A stretch of 64,000 bases of DNA from Acinetobacter sp. ANC 4648 (GCF_002135345.1 NZ_NEGI01000003.1:280198-344197); one strand, 5' to 3'; shown: positions 27,528 through 38,262, numbered from the stretch's first letter. A program made the numbers and translations. Notes: generated from the letters alone by a model not told the origin.

Positions 27528-28763
27528 TTAAGCTAAAAAGGTTTTGACCACTTTACCTTTCACTTTTTGATCAATTAACGGCGTATTTTTACCCTGAGAA
27601 ATAATACTTTCTTTCGATACAGTCCATTCAAATTCAGGGTCAAGTAGAACCCAACCAGCTTCTTGCTCCCAACGCTGAGCCATATTTGCAACTTGAGCTG
27701 GAGCAAGGGTTACTTTTTCAACCCACTGCAAAGGCTCAAATAAACCTTCATTAATCAATTGAATACCAAATGATACATAGGTATCAAAAGCTGTGATACC
27801 CGATTGAGTTTCAGCAAAAGGTGCCAATTTAGCGGAACTACTCAAGGGTTCATGATGGGTACAAATGGCATCAATCACCCCCTCTTTCAAACCTTGACGC
27901 AATAATGCTTTATCTTGCTCTGAACGTAACGGCGGACGCACGTGTGCTAAGGAGTTAAAACCATCAATTAAACTGTCGGTTAAATGCAATTGATGCATTG
28001 CAACATCAGCCGTCACAGGTAGACCTTTGGCTTTAGCAACTTTGATCAACTCTACAGATGCACCACAGGACAACAATCCAAAATGTGCACGTACACCCGT
28101 GACTTCAATCATGAGCAGATATTTTGCAATAGCAATGGTTTCTGCTAAAACTGGAATCATGGGTAAACCTTGGCGTGATGCAATAAAGCCTTCATGCACA
28201 CAACCGTCTTTCGCAATCTGATGTTCTTCTGCATAGAACACCACGGTCATATTTAAACCAGCTGCATATTCTAGAGTACGAATGACCACATCATCATTTT
28301 CAAAAGGTGCATTAGCATTGGTTACTGCTGTACAGCCCCCTTTCTTGAGACCCGCCATATTGGCTGGTTGTTTGCCATTTAGACCTTGAGTTTGTGCTCC
28401 AATCACCTGTAAATGGATACCACCATCCAACATGGCCTTTTCAACTAAACCATGAATCAAAGCACCATTGTCTTGTACAATAGGCTGTGAATCTGGTGGC
28501 GTAAAGACATGAAAAATACCATTTTCACGAGCAGCTTTTCCTTCAGACTTAAGCGTCCCATGCTGCTGCTGCCCTGGCTCACGTAAGCGCGCACATAGGT
28601 CCACCATAGTTGGCATCAACCATTTACCTTGTCCATCAATTGTTTCTACAGCTAAATCAGTTGCTGCAACAAACTTGCCTTTTTCAATATAAACCGTTTG
28701 TACGTGATCAAGCTTTTTAATAGGGTCTAAGACACGTACATTTTCAATTTTAACAATACTCAT
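27528..28763 (-). CDS. pyrC': inactive dihydroorotase homologue, partner of PyrB (PyrC')
   Basis: A 411-residue dihydroorotase-family protein lacking catalytic residues. Where active enzymes have DxHxH(L)RxPG, this one reads DLCARLREPG (residues 55-64), so both zinc-binding histidines are replaced by Cys57 and Arg59; the later D-H-A-P-H motif reads THHEPL. In Pseudomonas an inactive pyrC' is required structurally for the PyrB dodecamer (established). The same role is inferred here because the gene starts 11 bases after pyrB. Databases often label such genes dihydroorotase, which would be misleading; a real pyrC should exist elsewhere. Confidence 0.9.
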   Translation of the reverse strand: MSIVKIENVRVLDPIKKLDHVQTVYIEKGKFVAATDLAVETIDGQGKWLMPTMVDLCARLREPGQQQHGTLKSEGKAARENGIFHVFTPPDSQPIVQDNGALIHGLVEKAMLDGGIHLQVIGAQTQGLNGKQPANMAGLKKGGCTAVTNANAPFENDDVVIRTLEYAAGLNMTVVFYAEEHQIAKDGCVHEGFIASRQGLPMIPVLAETIAIAKYLLMIEVTGVRAHFGLLSCGASVELIKVAKAKGLPVTADVAMHQLHLTDSLIDGFNSLAHVRPPLRSEQDKALLRQGLKEGVIDAICTHHEPLSSSAKLAPFAETQSGITAFDTYVSFGIQLINEGLFEPLQWVEKVTLAPAQVANMAQRWEQEAGWVLLDPEFEWTVSKESIISQGKNTPLIDQKVKGKVVKTFLA

Positions 28764-28774
28764 GCCACTATCCC

Positions 28775-29791
28775 TTATCCTGCAATCACGTCTAACAAAC
28801 CTTTTTCTTGTAATTGACCTTGCATTGCAAGCGCCAAGACCGCCATACGCACAGCAATACCATTGGTCACTTGTTGCAAAATAACCGCCTGTGGGCCATC
28901 TGCAATACTAGAATCAATTTCCACACCACGATTCATAGGCCCCGGATGCATCACGATACAATCTGGTTTTGCCAAAGCTAAACGCTCTTTATTTAAACCA
29001 TACATTTTGTAGAATTCGGCTTGAGAAGCCAGTGCAGGAGAATCAATACGTTCATTCTGAATACGCAAGGTCATAATGACATCGCAATCTTGAATCCCTG
29101 CATCCATTTTATTAAAGAGACGAACGCCTTCGCCATATTCATCAAAACCATAGGGTAATAAGGTATTCGGTGCAATGACACGAATATCTTTGCAGCCCAA
29201 AGTTTGTAACGCTGCAATATCTGAGCGTGCCACACGAGAATGTTTAATATCCCCGATAATAGCCACACTCATATCTTCAAATTTCTTATGTGTTTCACGT
29301 CGGATAGTCAACATGTCCAACATCGCTTGAGTTGGATGTGCATGCCGTCCATCGCCCGCATTAATAATGGCAATATTGGGACAGACAGTCTCTGCAATAA
29401 AGTGTGCTGCACCTGAAGATGAATGGCGCACTACAAAAATATCCGCCGCCATGGCTTCAAGATTCCACAGCGTATCACGTAGTGTTTCACCTTTTGAGGT
29501 ACTAGAACGTGCAATATCAATATTCAGAACATTCGCCGACAGTCGTTTTGCTGCTGCTTCAAAAGTCGTGCGCGTCCGTGTTGAATTTTCAAAAAAAAGA
29601 TTCATCACTGTACGACCTTCAAGAAGTGGGGTCGTAATCAGCTGGTTTTGATCATTAAAAAAGGAATTGGCTGTATCTAGAATTTTTGTCAGGGTTGCTT
29701 TGGAAAGACCTTCGATGGTGAGGAAATGTTTTAAATGACCATCTTGATTAAGTTGAATCTGACTCGGAGTATGCAATGCCGCCAAGTGCAT
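28775..29791 (-). CDS. pyrB: aspartate carbamoyltransferase catalytic subunit
   Basis: A 338-residue enzyme joining carbamoyl phosphate and aspartate. Motifs: carbamoyl-phosphate binding [13 protein letters not shown], the lysine loop [27 protein letters not shown], and C-terminal [12 protein letters not shown]. It has the N-terminal extension typical of the Pseudomonas-type enzyme that associates with PyrC'. No pyrI is present. A TATAAT-like -10 lies just upstream. Confidence 0.97.
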   Translation of the reverse strand: MHLAALHTPSQIQLNQDGHLKHFLTIEGLSKATLTKILDTANSFFNDQNQLITTPLLEGRTVMNLFFENSTRTRTTFEAAAKRLSANVLNIDIARSSTSKGETLRDTLWNLEAMAADIFVVRHSSSGAAHFIAETVCPNIAIINAGDGRHAHPTQAMLDMLTIRRETHKKFEDMSVAIIGDIKHSRVARSDIAALQTLGCKDIRVIAPNTLLPYGFDEYGEGVRLFNKMDAGIQDCDVIMTLRIQNERIDSPALASQAEFYKMYGLNKERLALAKPDCIVMHPGPMNRGVEIDSSIADGPQAVILQQVTNGIAVRMAVLALAMQGQLQEKGLLDVIAG

Positions 29792-29820
29792 GAGAGATTC
29801 CTGAGAGGTTAAGTTGACAT

Positions 29821-29826
29821 ATTATA
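29821..29826 (-). promoter_or_regulatory. candidate -10 element of pyrB
   Basis: A perfect TATAAT on the minus strand 30 bases upstream of the pyrB ATG. No good -35 is seen at 16-18 bases, so it may depend on an activator or be fortuitous. The predicted leader is only about 20 bases, too short for attenuation. Confidence 0.4.
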
Positions 29827-30028
29827 CAGACATTTAAGTGACTTTAGCAGTTGAAGTTTTACTCAACTAAAAGAATATTTAACTACACCAACCATAAAAT
29901 CTATACATATTTTTATATTTTCAAATAGTTAGCTTTACCACTAACTCATCAGTTGAATCTATATACCATAACAACCAACTAATATCTAACTCAAGCTCCA
30001 AATAAAACTTCTATTTAGAGCCTGTATA

Positions 30029-30391
30029 TTATCGTAATGCACCAATATAGTGATGTGAAATCTGGGCTTGATAAACCTCATCCGTTATTTCGGTCTGCTC
30101 TATTATAGGTTCTATACTAGTATCTTGCTGTACTAAAGCATCAGATGTTTTAGATTGAGGTTCAACTTCTGGTTCTATTAAAGCCTGCATTCTAAATGCT
30201 AACCGCTTCAACTCATCATCTTCTGTCGCGATAGCAAAAGCAATTACATAGCATGCGTAATCCTTATCTTGCACTACATACATTACATCAATGATTCGAC
30301 CAAACATACGTCGAAGTCGTGCATACATTAAGGTTGCAATTGAAAAGGCTTCACCTTGCGCTTCAAAATTTTGGTTAATTTTAGTCTGCAT
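30029..30391 (-). CDS. hypothetical protein
   Basis: A 120-residue soluble protein with a strong ribosome-binding site (AAGGGG, six-base spacing). Residues 1-70 are compact (FSIATLMYARLRRMFGRIIDVMYVVQ ... AIATEDDELKRLAFRMQALI) and look helical. The rest is an acidic, glutamine-rich, probably disordered tail ending SHHYIGALR. No domain recognised. It sits alone between pyrB and rlmKL. Probably a genus-level conserved protein, since the codon pattern and ribosome-binding site look genuine. Confidence 0.75.
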   Translation of the reverse strand: MQTKINQNFEAQGEAFSIATLMYARLRRMFGRIIDVMYVVQDKDYACYVIAFAIATEDDELKRLAFRMQALIEPEVEPQSKTSDALVQQDTSIEPIIEQTEITDEVYQAQISHHYIGALR

Positions 30392-30803
30392 GTCTATCCC
30401 CTTATGTAACTCAGTTAAAATTCGATCAATCTAAAATTAATCGACTGTTTTTAATTATTTTATTTAGCAAAATTCATACCACCTTCAATTTACCTCCCTC
30501 TATTCAGATTAAACTTAATTAGCCCCTAACATTCAATAATCTTGCCCTAAGCTAAATACAAGTCTCGGTTTAAAAATGGCATGGTTCATATTATCCATCC
30601 AAATTGTTATATAAACTGAAGTCAATCAAATCAAGAGCGGTAATAAATAAAATATGGTCTGAATTTTCAAGGTAATAAAAGAAGGTTAAACTGAATTCAT
30701 AAATAGAAAAGCGAAAAAATACATTGATGTCTTTTAATCGATGAGTTTTCGTCAACAAAATACGTTAAAATAGCCGATTGCTTTATTGTCTTTGGAAATG
30801 TTC
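30392..30803. other. 412-base intergenic region upstream of rlmKL
   Basis: AT-rich, divergent promoters expected. A TTAAAAT string near 30763-30769 could be the -10 of rlmKL. No ORF, hairpin or repeat worth calling was seen. Confidence 0.3.
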
Positions 30804-33008
30804 ATGAATTCGAAACCACGTCTTTCTACATATTGGGTCACCTGTGCGGATGGACTAGAAACCTTACTTCAAGAAGAAATTGAAGGTTTAGGGGTTCAAA
30901 ACATTGAACGTTTTCCAGGACGATTAATTTTTAAAGGCCCACTGGAACAGGCTTACCGCGTGTGTATGTGGTCACGTCTTGCTTCGCGTGTACTAACGCC
31001 TATTCACACCCATGAATTAGAATTCACTCATGATGCACGCGATGTTGCGGAAGAGCTGTATGAAGGTGCCAATAGTTTCGACTGGTCACTTATTTTTGCA
31101 CCACAAAGCACCTTTGCCGTACGCTTACATATTGAACGCGAAATTAAGGTAAATAGCCAATTCGCCACTTTACGCGTTAAAGATGGTGTGGTTGATGCAT
31201 TTATGGAAGCTGCGGGCAAACGTCCAAGTATTGATATTAAGCAACCTGAAATTACTCTGTATGTACTTGCAGGTAAAACAGAACATACCTATTGCTTAGA
31301 TTTGTCTGGTGATTCTTTACATAAACGTGGCTATCGTCATTATATGACCGATGCCCCTATTAAAGAAAACCTTGCAGCGGCGATTCTATATAAAGCTAAA
31401 CTCAAAGAACGTAATCCTGATATTATTTTAGATCCAATGTGTGGTTCTGGAACATTTATCATCGAAGCGTTAATGATGTTAACTGACCGTGCACCTGGTT
31501 TAGTCCGTCGTTTCGGTTTTAATGGTTGGAATGGTCATGACCATGAATTATGGATGTCAATTAAAGCTGAAGCAGCTGAACGCCATCAAAAAGCCCTAGC
31601 TGGTGACTTACCGCAATTTTATGCCTATGATGCAGATTGGGAAGCGGTTAAAGCGACTAAACACAACATTATTGCTGCTGGTTTTGAAGACCAGTTGGAT
31701 TCGATTCGGATTGAAGAACGAACTTTAGCAGATTGGCCTGATTTCCAAACTGAAGGTAAAACTTCTTTCATCGTGACCAACCCGCCTTATGGTGAACGTC
31801 TAGGTGAGAAAGCATCAAATCGTTCTTTATATTTAGGCTTATCTGGTCTATTACAAAAACATTTCCCAAATCAATATGCAGCGGTAATTGCTGCAGCTGT
31901 TGAACAAGCTGATGTTTTAGCATTTAACAATCCACAACTATTACGTTTAATGAATGGTAAATTACCGATTTATATCCGTTTTGGTGACATTAAACCTGCA
32001 ACTGTAGTACGTCCTTTCCTGGAAACTTGGCAGCCTCAGCAATTTGAACCGATTGAAGGTGCAGAAGACTTTACCAATCGTTTGCAAAAAAATATGCAAG
32101 CCTTGAAAAAATGGGCAGTCAAAGAAGGGATTTATTGTTTACGTTTATATGACGCAGATTTACCAGACTTTAATGTGGCAGTGGATTTATACGGTGATCG
32201 CTTACACGTCCAAGAATATGCTCCACCAAAAATCATTGATCCTGAAAAAGCCAAGAAACGCTTTAACTTAGCACTTGCTTCAATTCGTGCAGTGACAGGT
32301 TTAGGGCGTGATGCTATCTTTATCAAAACTCGCGCACGCCAAGAAGGTAAGACTCAATATACCAAACAAAGCACTGCTTCTAAGCGTTTTATAGTGCAAG
32401 AAGGCAAAGCAAAATTTTTAGTCAATTTAACGGACTATTTAGATACTGGCCTATTCCTTGACCACCGTCAAATGCGTTTACGTATTGCCGCTGAAGCTAA
32501 AGGTAAGCATTTCTTAAACCTCTATAGTTATACATCTACTGCAAGTGTACATGCTGCTTTAGGTGGCGCTGCGAGTACGACTAGTGTCGATCTTTCAAAT
32601 ACCTATTTAAATTGGTCTAAAGAAAACTTTGTACTCAATGGTTTAACAGTCGACCATCCAGATCAACAGCACCAATTCTTTGCAGGTGATTGTTTTGAAT
32701 GGCTAAAAGAAGGTCATGAACAATATGATCTTATCTTCATCGATCCACCTACCTTCTCCAACTCAAAAAAATTCCACGGAACCTTTGACATACAACGTGA
32801 CCATAATTCACTGTTGAAACGTGCGATGAATCGTTTGACAACGGCAGGAACCTTGTATTTTTCAAATAACTATCGTGGCTTTGAAATGGATGAAGAAGTT
32901 CAAGCTATGTTTAATGTTGAAGAAATCACCAGCGAAACTATTGGTCCAGACTTCAAACGTAATACCAAAATCCATAAAGCATGGAAAATTACCCATCATC
33001 CAGTGTAA
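30804..33008 (+). CDS. rlmKL: 23S rRNA (guanine-N2/N7) methyltransferase RlmKL
   Basis: A fused enzyme of about 734 residues methylating G2069 (N7, RlmK half) and G2445 (N2, RlmL half) of 23S rRNA. Order: N-terminal THUMP domain; RlmL methyltransferase with ILDPMCGSGTF and VTNPPYGERLG; then RlmK methyltransferase with TGLFLDHRQMR, FLNLYSYT and FIDPPTFSNS. The open frame reaches a TTG at 30786. I chose the ATG at 30804 (GGA seven bases upstream, product MNSKPRLSTYW). Its stop lies only 10 bases from the stop of the convergent gene, with no hairpin between. Confidence 0.96.
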   Translation: MNSKPRLSTYWVTCADGLETLLQEEIEGLGVQNIERFPGRLIFKGPLEQAYRVCMWSRLASRVLTPIHTHELEFTHDARDVAEELYEGANSFDWSLIFAPQSTFAVRLHIEREIKVNSQFATLRVKDGVVDAFMEAAGKRPSIDIKQPEITLYVLAGKTEHTYCLDLSGDSLHKRGYRHYMTDAPIKENLAAAILYKAKLKERNPDIILDPMCGSGTFIIEALMMLTDRAPGLVRRFGFNGWNGHDHELWMSIKAEAAERHQKALAGDLPQFYAYDADWEAVKATKHNIIAAGFEDQLDSIRIEERTLADWPDFQTEGKTSFIVTNPPYGERLGEKASNRSLYLGLSGLLQKHFPNQYAAVIAAAVEQADVLAFNNPQLLRLMNGKLPIYIRFGDIKPATVVRPFLETWQPQQFEPIEGAEDFTNRLQKNMQALKKWAVKEGIYCLRLYDADLPDFNVAVDLYGDRLHVQEYAPPKIIDPEKAKKRFNLALASIRAVTGLGRDAIFIKTRARQEGKTQYTKQSTASKRFIVQEGKAKFLVNLTDYLDTGLFLDHRQMRLRIAAEAKGKHFLNLYSYTSTASVHAALGGAASTTSVDLSNTYLNWSKENFVLNGLTVDHPDQQHQFFAGDCFEWLKEGHEQYDLIFIDPPTFSNSKKFHGTFDIQRDHNSLLKRAMNRLTTAGTLYFSNNYRGFEMDEEVQAMFNVEEITSETIGPDFKRNTKIHKAWKITHHPV

Positions 33009-33018
33009 TTTTTAATAT

Positions 33019-33471
33019 TTAGGGAGAGTCACGGCTAACATAGATTGTAATTTTATCTTCAGTCGTGACTCTCACTGTATTATCCTTTGCACTCACACCA
33101 TATCCAATGAATCGATATTTTGTCGGAATAGCGACTTGTTTCTCATCCAACCCTGCAAGATTCTCTTCCTTCTTTTGTAACTGATAATCTGTCAATACAC
33201 TATTCACCATCATATTTTTTTGTTGATCACCTATACGCTGTTGTACAATTTTGTCATAAATTATTTTTTGATTTTCAGCAGATAATTCTACATTTTCTTT
33301 TAGAGCACTAATCACCATCGGCGTTAATACCTCTAAATGGATACTTTCCTGAGCAAGTGATGCATCATCCAAATAAATTGCTGCAAAACTTGGTGAAACT
33401 CCCCAAACACATCCTAATAGCATTAAAGCAGTATAAACAACGTACTTACATTCCTTGTTTCTAATTCTCAT
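33019..33471 (-). CDS. secreted hypothetical protein
   Basis: About 150 residues starting MRIRNKECKYVVY, with an N-terminal basic segment and hydrophobic core (ALMLLGCVWGVSPSFA) ending in an AFA-like cleavage site, so predicted to be periplasmic. The mature part is charged and helical followed by strands (YRFIGYGVSAKDNTVRV ... KITIYVSRDSP). No family recognised. The frame extends to 33513, but the signal peptide favours 33471. It converges on rlmKL with almost no spacing, so transcripts may overlap. Confidence 0.7.
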   Translation of the reverse strand: MRIRNKECKYVVYTALMLLGCVWGVSPSFAAIYLDDASLAQESIHLEVLTPMVISALKENVELSAENQKIIYDKIVQQRIGDQQKNMMVNSVLTDYQLQKKEENLAGLDEKQVAIPTKYRFIGYGVSAKDNTVRVTTEDKITIYVSRDSP

Positions 33472-33856
33472 AACCTTTGATCCCTTTTTATTATTCCTAT
33501 TCAACGCTAACAATTTTCACCGCTGGCTGCAATGTCGAGAACAATCTTCCCGATAATAGGTAAGTTATTTAAATCTGTATATTTTTTTATTATCTATAAG
33601 CAAATCTAATTAAAATTAAGCTTCATCAGCCACACCATTTAAAGTTGTTACTTTATCTAGACCTAAAACTAAGTAAATGGCCTTAAAAAATAGATTAATC
33701 ATTTTTATATTCAACGGTTAATCCAAGGTTATCAACACCCCAGCAAACTTAACTATTCTGGGAGGATGAATTTAGTATTTGTTCGAACTCTTGATTGAAT
33801 AATGTATAAAAAAACTTTATTCAGATAAATACCAGACTATATGCATAAAATAGATA
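33472..33856. other. 385-base intergenic region between the secreted hypothetical gene and clpB terminator
   Basis: AT-rich sequence with no ORF of note and no conserved element recognised. The promoter of the downstream minus-strand gene must lie in the left part. Confidence 0.3.
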
Positions 33857-33886
33857 TAAAAAACCCAGCCTAAGCTGGGTTTTTTA
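33857..33886 (-). terminator. terminator of clpB
   Basis: Inverted repeat AAAAACCCAGC / GCTGGGTTTTT with a CTAA loop, 16 bases past the clpB stop. Confidence 0.9.
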
Positions 33887-33901
33887 TTGAATTACATGAA
33901 A

Positions 33902-36481
33902 TTAACTAAGTTTCAATTTATCAAAACGAAGATGTCCATTTTCAGCACTAATAAGAATCGTATCACCAAGAATAAAATCACCTGCTAAAATTTTCTGAGC
34001 AAGCGGATTCTCAACTTGTTGCTGAATAGCACGTTTTAATGGACGCGCACCATACAGCGGGTCAAAGCCAGCTTCAATCAACAAATCAAAAGCAGCATCA
34101 TCCACTTTCAAGCCAATGTCGCGGTCATTCAAGCGAGAACGTAATCGATCTAATTGAATATCCGCAATGCCACGAATTTGTGATTTCTTCAATGAATGGA
34201 AAACCACCAGCTCATCAATACGATTAATAAATTCCGGACGGAAATGCTGTGAAACCGCATTCATAACCACCGTACGGACTTCATCATCACTTGCACCATC
34301 ACCAAGCTCACGAACATCTTGTGAACCAAGGTTCGATGTCATAACGATTACCGTATTTTTAAAGTCAATCACGCGACCTTGCGAATCCGTCAAACGACCA
34401 TCGTCTAGCACTTGAAGTAAGATGTTAAATACATCTGGATGCGCCTTCTCGACTTCATCAAATAACACCACACTATAAGGTTTACGACGTACAGCTTCCG
34501 TCAGTACACCACCTTCTTCATAACCAACATAACCTGGAGGTGCTCCCACTAAACGACTGACAGAGTGCTTCTCCATGAACTCGCTCATATCAATACGAAT
34601 CATGGCATCATCACTGTCAAACAAGAAGCTTGCCAATGCTTTAGTCAACTCTGTTTTACCGACACCTGTTGGTCCAAGGAATAAGAATGAACCACTTGGA
34701 CGGTTTGGATCAGACAAGCCTGCACGTGAACGGCGTACTGCATTAGATACTGCTACGACCGCTTCATCCTGCCCAACCACACGGTTATGTAAGAAGCTTT
34801 CCATATTTAAAAGCTTTTCACGTTCACCTTGAAGCATTTTCGATACAGGAATCCCAGTTGCTGCACTGACCACTTCCGCAATTTCATTTTCAGTCACTTT
34901 AGTTCGAATTAGTTTCGGTTCTTCATTAACCTCCGCAACCTCTTCTTCAGCCAAACGTTTTTGCAATTCTGGAATAACACCATATTGCAAACGACTCGCT
35001 TCTGCTAAGTCACCTTCACGTTGTGCTTTTTCAAAAGCTGTACGTGCTTTATCTAACTCAACTTGCGCTTGATTCGTACCCTCAACCAAGGTTTTTTCAG
35101 CACGCCATACTTCTTCTAAATTATTATATTCTCGTTGAACTTCTTCGATTTGTTTTTCCAAGCTTTCAACTTCAACTTTACTGACTGAATCAGCATCCTT
35201 CTTCACAGCTTCCAATTGCATTTTCAACTGAATTAAGCGTCGATCTAAACGGTCTAATGGCTCTGGTTTAGAGTCAATTTCCATTTTAATTCGTGAAGCA
35301 GCCTCATCAATCAAATCAATCGCTTTATCTGGCAATTGACGATCTGTAATATAACGATGCGACATTTTAGCTGCTGCAATAATCGCTGAATCAAGAATTT
35401 GCACGCCATGATGGGTTGCATATTTTTCTTTCAGACCACGTAAAATTGCAATCGTATCTTCTACACTTGGTTCATCTACTAAAACTTTTTGGAACCGACG
35501 CTCTAAAGCCGCATCTTTTTCAATATATTGACGATATTCATCTAAAGTAGTTGCACCTACACAGCGCAACTCGCCACGCGCTAGCGCAGGCTTTAACATA
35601 TTACCCGCATCCATTGCACCATCGCCTTTACCTGCACCAACAAGCGTATGTAATTCGTCGATGAACAGAATAATTTCGCCATCATATTTTGCAAGGTCTT
35701 TTAGTAGTGCTTTTAAACGCTCTTCAAATTCACCACGATATTTTGCACCCGCAAGCAATGAACCTAAATCTAAAGATAAAACACGCTTACCTTTAAGACT
35801 TTCAGGTACTTCACCATTAATAATACGCTGTGCTAAGCCTTCTACAATTGCAGTCTTACCGACACCTGGCTCCCCAATAAGCACAGGATTATTTTTAGTA
35901 CGACGTGACAATACTTGTATCGTACGACGAATTTCCTCATCACGGCCAATCACTGGGTCTAACTTGCCAGACATAGCGCGTTCAGTTAAATCAACTGTGT
36001 ATTTATTTAGAGAGTCCCGTTGGTCTTCATGGTTATTTGCCATAACTTTGTCGCCACCTCGAATATGTTCAATTGCTTTGCGTAGTTTGTCCGTTGTCAC
36101 ACCCACGCTTGTAAGTAATGTTTTTGTTGTACCTGTTTCTGCTAAAGCTAAAATCACCCAATCTGTAGATAAAAACTCATCCCCAGCCTTTTGAGCATAA
36201 CTATCTGCTAAATTCAACGCACGTACAGCTTCAGGATTTAAATTAATATCTCCAGTTGGATGCGCAATAGTTGCAGCATCATTTAACGCTTGTTGCAACT
36301 TGGTCTGAAGGTCACGTAAGTTTGCACCTGCCTGTTGTAACAGGCTGATATTAGATGACTCCTCCAACAGTGCAGAAAGAATATGAATACCTTCAATGGA
36401 GGTATTGTCTTTACCCATTGCTAAAGATTGGGCATCTGATAACGCTTGCTGTAAGCGATTTGTAAATTTTTCAAAACGCAT
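33902..36481 (-). CDS. clpB: ATP-dependent chaperone ClpB
   Basis: An 859-residue disaggregase that works with DnaK to rescue aggregated proteins. Order: N-terminal repeat domain ([16 protein letters not shown]), AAA+ domain 1 with Walker A GEPGVGKT (about 205) and Walker [10 protein letters not shown], the coiled-coil middle domain (about 400-520) that separates ClpB from ClpA, and AAA+ domain 2 with GPTGVGKT (about 605) and the sensor region NRIDELVVF. Length matches E. coli (857). A sigma-32-like promoter lies about 135 bases upstream. GAGG precedes the start codon. Confidence 0.98.
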   Translation of the reverse strand: MRFEKFTNRLQQALSDAQSLAMGKDNTSIEGIHILSALLEESSNISLLQQAGANLRDLQTKLQQALNDAATIAHPTGDINLNPEAVRALNLADSYAQKAGDEFLSTDWVILALAETGTTKTLLTSVGVTTDKLRKAIEHIRGGDKVMANNHEDQRDSLNKYTVDLTERAMSGKLDPVIGRDEEIRRTIQVLSRRTKNNPVLIGEPGVGKTAIVEGLAQRIINGEVPESLKGKRVLSLDLGSLLAGAKYRGEFEERLKALLKDLAKYDGEIILFIDELHTLVGAGKGDGAMDAGNMLKPALARGELRCVGATTLDEYRQYIEKDAALERRFQKVLVDEPSVEDTIAILRGLKEKYATHHGVQILDSAIIAAAKMSHRYITDRQLPDKAIDLIDEAASRIKMEIDSKPEPLDRLDRRLIQLKMQLEAVKKDADSVSKVEVESLEKQIEEVQREYNNLEEVWRAEKTLVEGTNQAQVELDKARTAFEKAQREGDLAEASRLQYGVIPELQKRLAEEEVAEVNEEPKLIRTKVTENEIAEVVSAATGIPVSKMLQGEREKLLNMESFLHNRVVGQDEAVVAVSNAVRRSRAGLSDPNRPSGSFLFLGPTGVGKTELTKALASFLFDSDDAMIRIDMSEFMEKHSVSRLVGAPPGYVGYEEGGVLTEAVRRKPYSVVLFDEVEKAHPDVFNILLQVLDDGRLTDSQGRVIDFKNTVIVMTSNLGSQDVRELGDGASDDEVRTVVMNAVSQHFRPEFINRIDELVVFHSLKKSQIRGIADIQLDRLRSRLNDRDIGLKVDDAAFDLLIEAGFDPLYGARPLKRAIQQQVENPLAQKILAGDFILGDTILISAENGHLRFDKLKLS

Positions 36482-36617
36482 TCTTATTTTTCCTCACAAC
36501 AAATTTTCTAGTTAATGGATATATGGGAATGGTTTCATTTTTTTCAACATAAAAAACTAAAAATATTTTATTTATCAATCACTAAGAAATAACCATATAC
36601 GCTTAAACAACAATTAT

Positions 36618-36647
36618 AATATGCGTGCATATTCTGTTTTTTTCAAG
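36618..36647 (-). promoter_or_regulatory. candidate sigma-32 promoter of clpB
   Basis: On the minus strand CTTGAA (36647-36642) is followed about 15 bases later by ACGCATATT, close to the RpoH consensus CTTGAA-N13-17-CCCCATnT. It lies about 135 bases from the clpB start. rpoH itself is in the window. Confidence 0.55.
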
Positions 36648-36843
36648 TTACTTTTTATATCTGCAATAGGATCTTTTTATTAAAATCGCTGTTTTTTTAA
36701 TCAAAATGGATCATTAAATTATAAAATGAGCTATTTAAAGGAATTTTTTGAAATAGAAATAATTGATGAATCAAGCCCAGCTTGCTCAAGCTTTTTTAAA
36801 TCAGCATACTTTAATTGAATATTTTAGTTCACAGCGATCAACC

Positions 36844-37644
36844 ATGAATTTCTCAAAATCCGTATTGATATTATTATCACTCTCTACAACAACACCCTAC
36901 GCACAGCTTCCCCAAGATTCGCGTCGAGCTGGCGGAATTGCGGTCATTCCTTTAAATCCAAATATTACTCAGATAACTTTTGAAACAAACCCCGTTTTAG
37001 TGACACAAGAAGCTGACACAAAATACGCAATATTTGGAATCCCTCTTTCGACGCTAATCGGTCATCTACAACTACATACCAATGCCGAAGCCATTCCAAT
37101 TGAAATTAAAGCTTATCCATATGCTGAGCAACACTTAACTGTCAAAAATAATGACTATGTTAATCCGAAGAAAGATCAATTAGATCGCTATACCAAAGAA
37201 GCAAAAGAACAAAATGAGATTTATTCATCTTTTAGTCAAAGTACTTGGCAAAGATTCCCCACTTTTATTCGCCCAACAGCTGGAAAAATGAGTAATTCAT
37301 TTGGTCGTAAACGCTTCTTTAATGGTGAGGAACGTGCACCACATTCAGGTTTAGACATTTCAGCACCTGTCGGACAAAAAGTCATTGCTCCTGCTGATGG
37401 TATAGTCGTTGCTACTGAGCATTATTTTTTTAATGGAAATACTGTACTCATTGATCACGGTCAGGGCTTAATCAGTATGTTCTGTCATTTAAGCCGAATT
37501 AATGTCCAAAAAGGCCAAACAATCCAACAAGGCGAACTATTGGGATTAGTCGGTCAAACAGGTCGAGTGACTGGTCCACATTTACACTGGGGAATGAGTT
37601 TAAATAATACTCGAGTCGACCCTCAATTATTTTTATCTCGATAA
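36844..37644 (+). CDS. secreted M23-family peptidoglycan metallopeptidase
   Basis: A protein of about 266 residues with a signal peptide (MNFSKSVLILLSLSTTTPYA). The frame opens earlier, at 36763, but that would bury the signal peptide; neither start has a clear ribosome-binding site. The C-terminal M23 domain keeps the zinc ligands: HSGLDISAPVGQ (HxxxD) and the HLH of GPHLHWGMSLN, plus the conserved FCHLSRINVQKGQ strand. The N-terminal domain (about 20-130) resembles the segment preceding M23 in LytM-type endopeptidases. It likely cuts peptide cross-links in the periplasm. Confidence 0.87.
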   Translation: MNFSKSVLILLSLSTTTPYAQLPQDSRRAGGIAVIPLNPNITQITFETNPVLVTQEADTKYAIFGIPLSTLIGHLQLHTNAEAIPIEIKAYPYAEQHLTVKNNDYVNPKKDQLDRYTKEAKEQNEIYSSFSQSTWQRFPTFIRPTAGKMSNSFGRKRFFNGEERAPHSGLDISAPVGQKVIAPADGIVVATEHYFFNGNTVLIDHGQGLISMFCHLSRINVQKGQTIQQGELLGLVGQTGRVTGPHLHWGMSLNNTRVDPQLFLSR

Positions 37645-37794
37645 TAAAGTCGCTCTACATTCATAATTCGGCGTGGTGTACTAACTAAATATTAAATGCC
37701 AAGTATGAATTTGATAAATTCACACATTTTGTAATAAAATTTTGTGACTAAATAATGTCTATCCAGTCATTTCTTATTTTTAGAAAAAAGCATC

Positions 37795-37825
37795 AAAAAA
37801 GCCAATTATTACAATTGGCTTTTGA
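37795..37825. terminator. terminator between M23 peptidase and osmC-like genes
   Basis: Inverted repeat AAAAGCCAATT / AATTGGCTTTT with a 5-base loop, serving the minus-strand OsmC gene (15 bases past its stop) and possibly the plus-strand gene. Confidence 0.8.
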
Positions 37826-37839
37826 ATTGAAATTCTCAG

Positions 37840-38262
37840 CTATTCTGCTTGTTTAATTTCAAAATCATGGCTAATTTCAACACCACCGTCAGTCAGCATC
37901 TTACTGGCTGAACAATACTTTTCCGCAGAGAGTTCAACAGCTTTAGCCACTTGCTTCTCTTTGATGTCATTTCCAGTCACAACAAAATGCAAATGAATTT
38001 TCGTAAAAACGGCTGGAATAGTTTCCGCACGCTCTGCTTTTAACTCGCATACAACACCCGTCACATCTTGACGAGATTTCTTCAATATCGTCACAATATC
38101 AAACGAAGCACAACCACCAAGTCCCATTAAAATCAACTCCATAGGACGTGGACCACGGTTTTCACCACCATACGCTGATGAGCCATCCATCACGATTTGA
38201 TGTCCACTTTCTGATTTTGCTTCAAAAGCAACATTCTCTAACCAATGAACGCTAGTTTGCAT
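37840..38262 (-). CDS. OsmC family protein (YhfA-like)
   Basis: A 140-residue OsmC-fold protein. It has the two conserved cysteines of the family, in LMGLGGCASFDIV and LSAEKYCSASKML, plus GENRGPRPMEL. OsmC/Ohr proteins reduce organic hydroperoxides through these thiols; the YhfA branch has an unproven substrate. Cytoplasmic. Divergent from the crp/vfr-like gene 151 bases away, as YhfA is beside crp in E. coli. Confidence 0.88.
   Translation of the reverse strand: MQTSVHWLENVAFEAKSESGHQIVMDGSSAYGGENRGPRPMELILMGLGGCASFDIVTILKKSRQDVTGVVCELKAERAETIPAVFTKIHLHFVVTGNDIKEKQVAKAVELSAEKYCSASKMLTDGGVEISHDFEIKQAE

Noticed and set aside
35661..36194. A 177-codon frame antisense to clpB
   Set aside because: It lies wholly inside clpB, shows no recognisable domain, and mirrors a strongly conserved coding region. 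It is a shadow frame.
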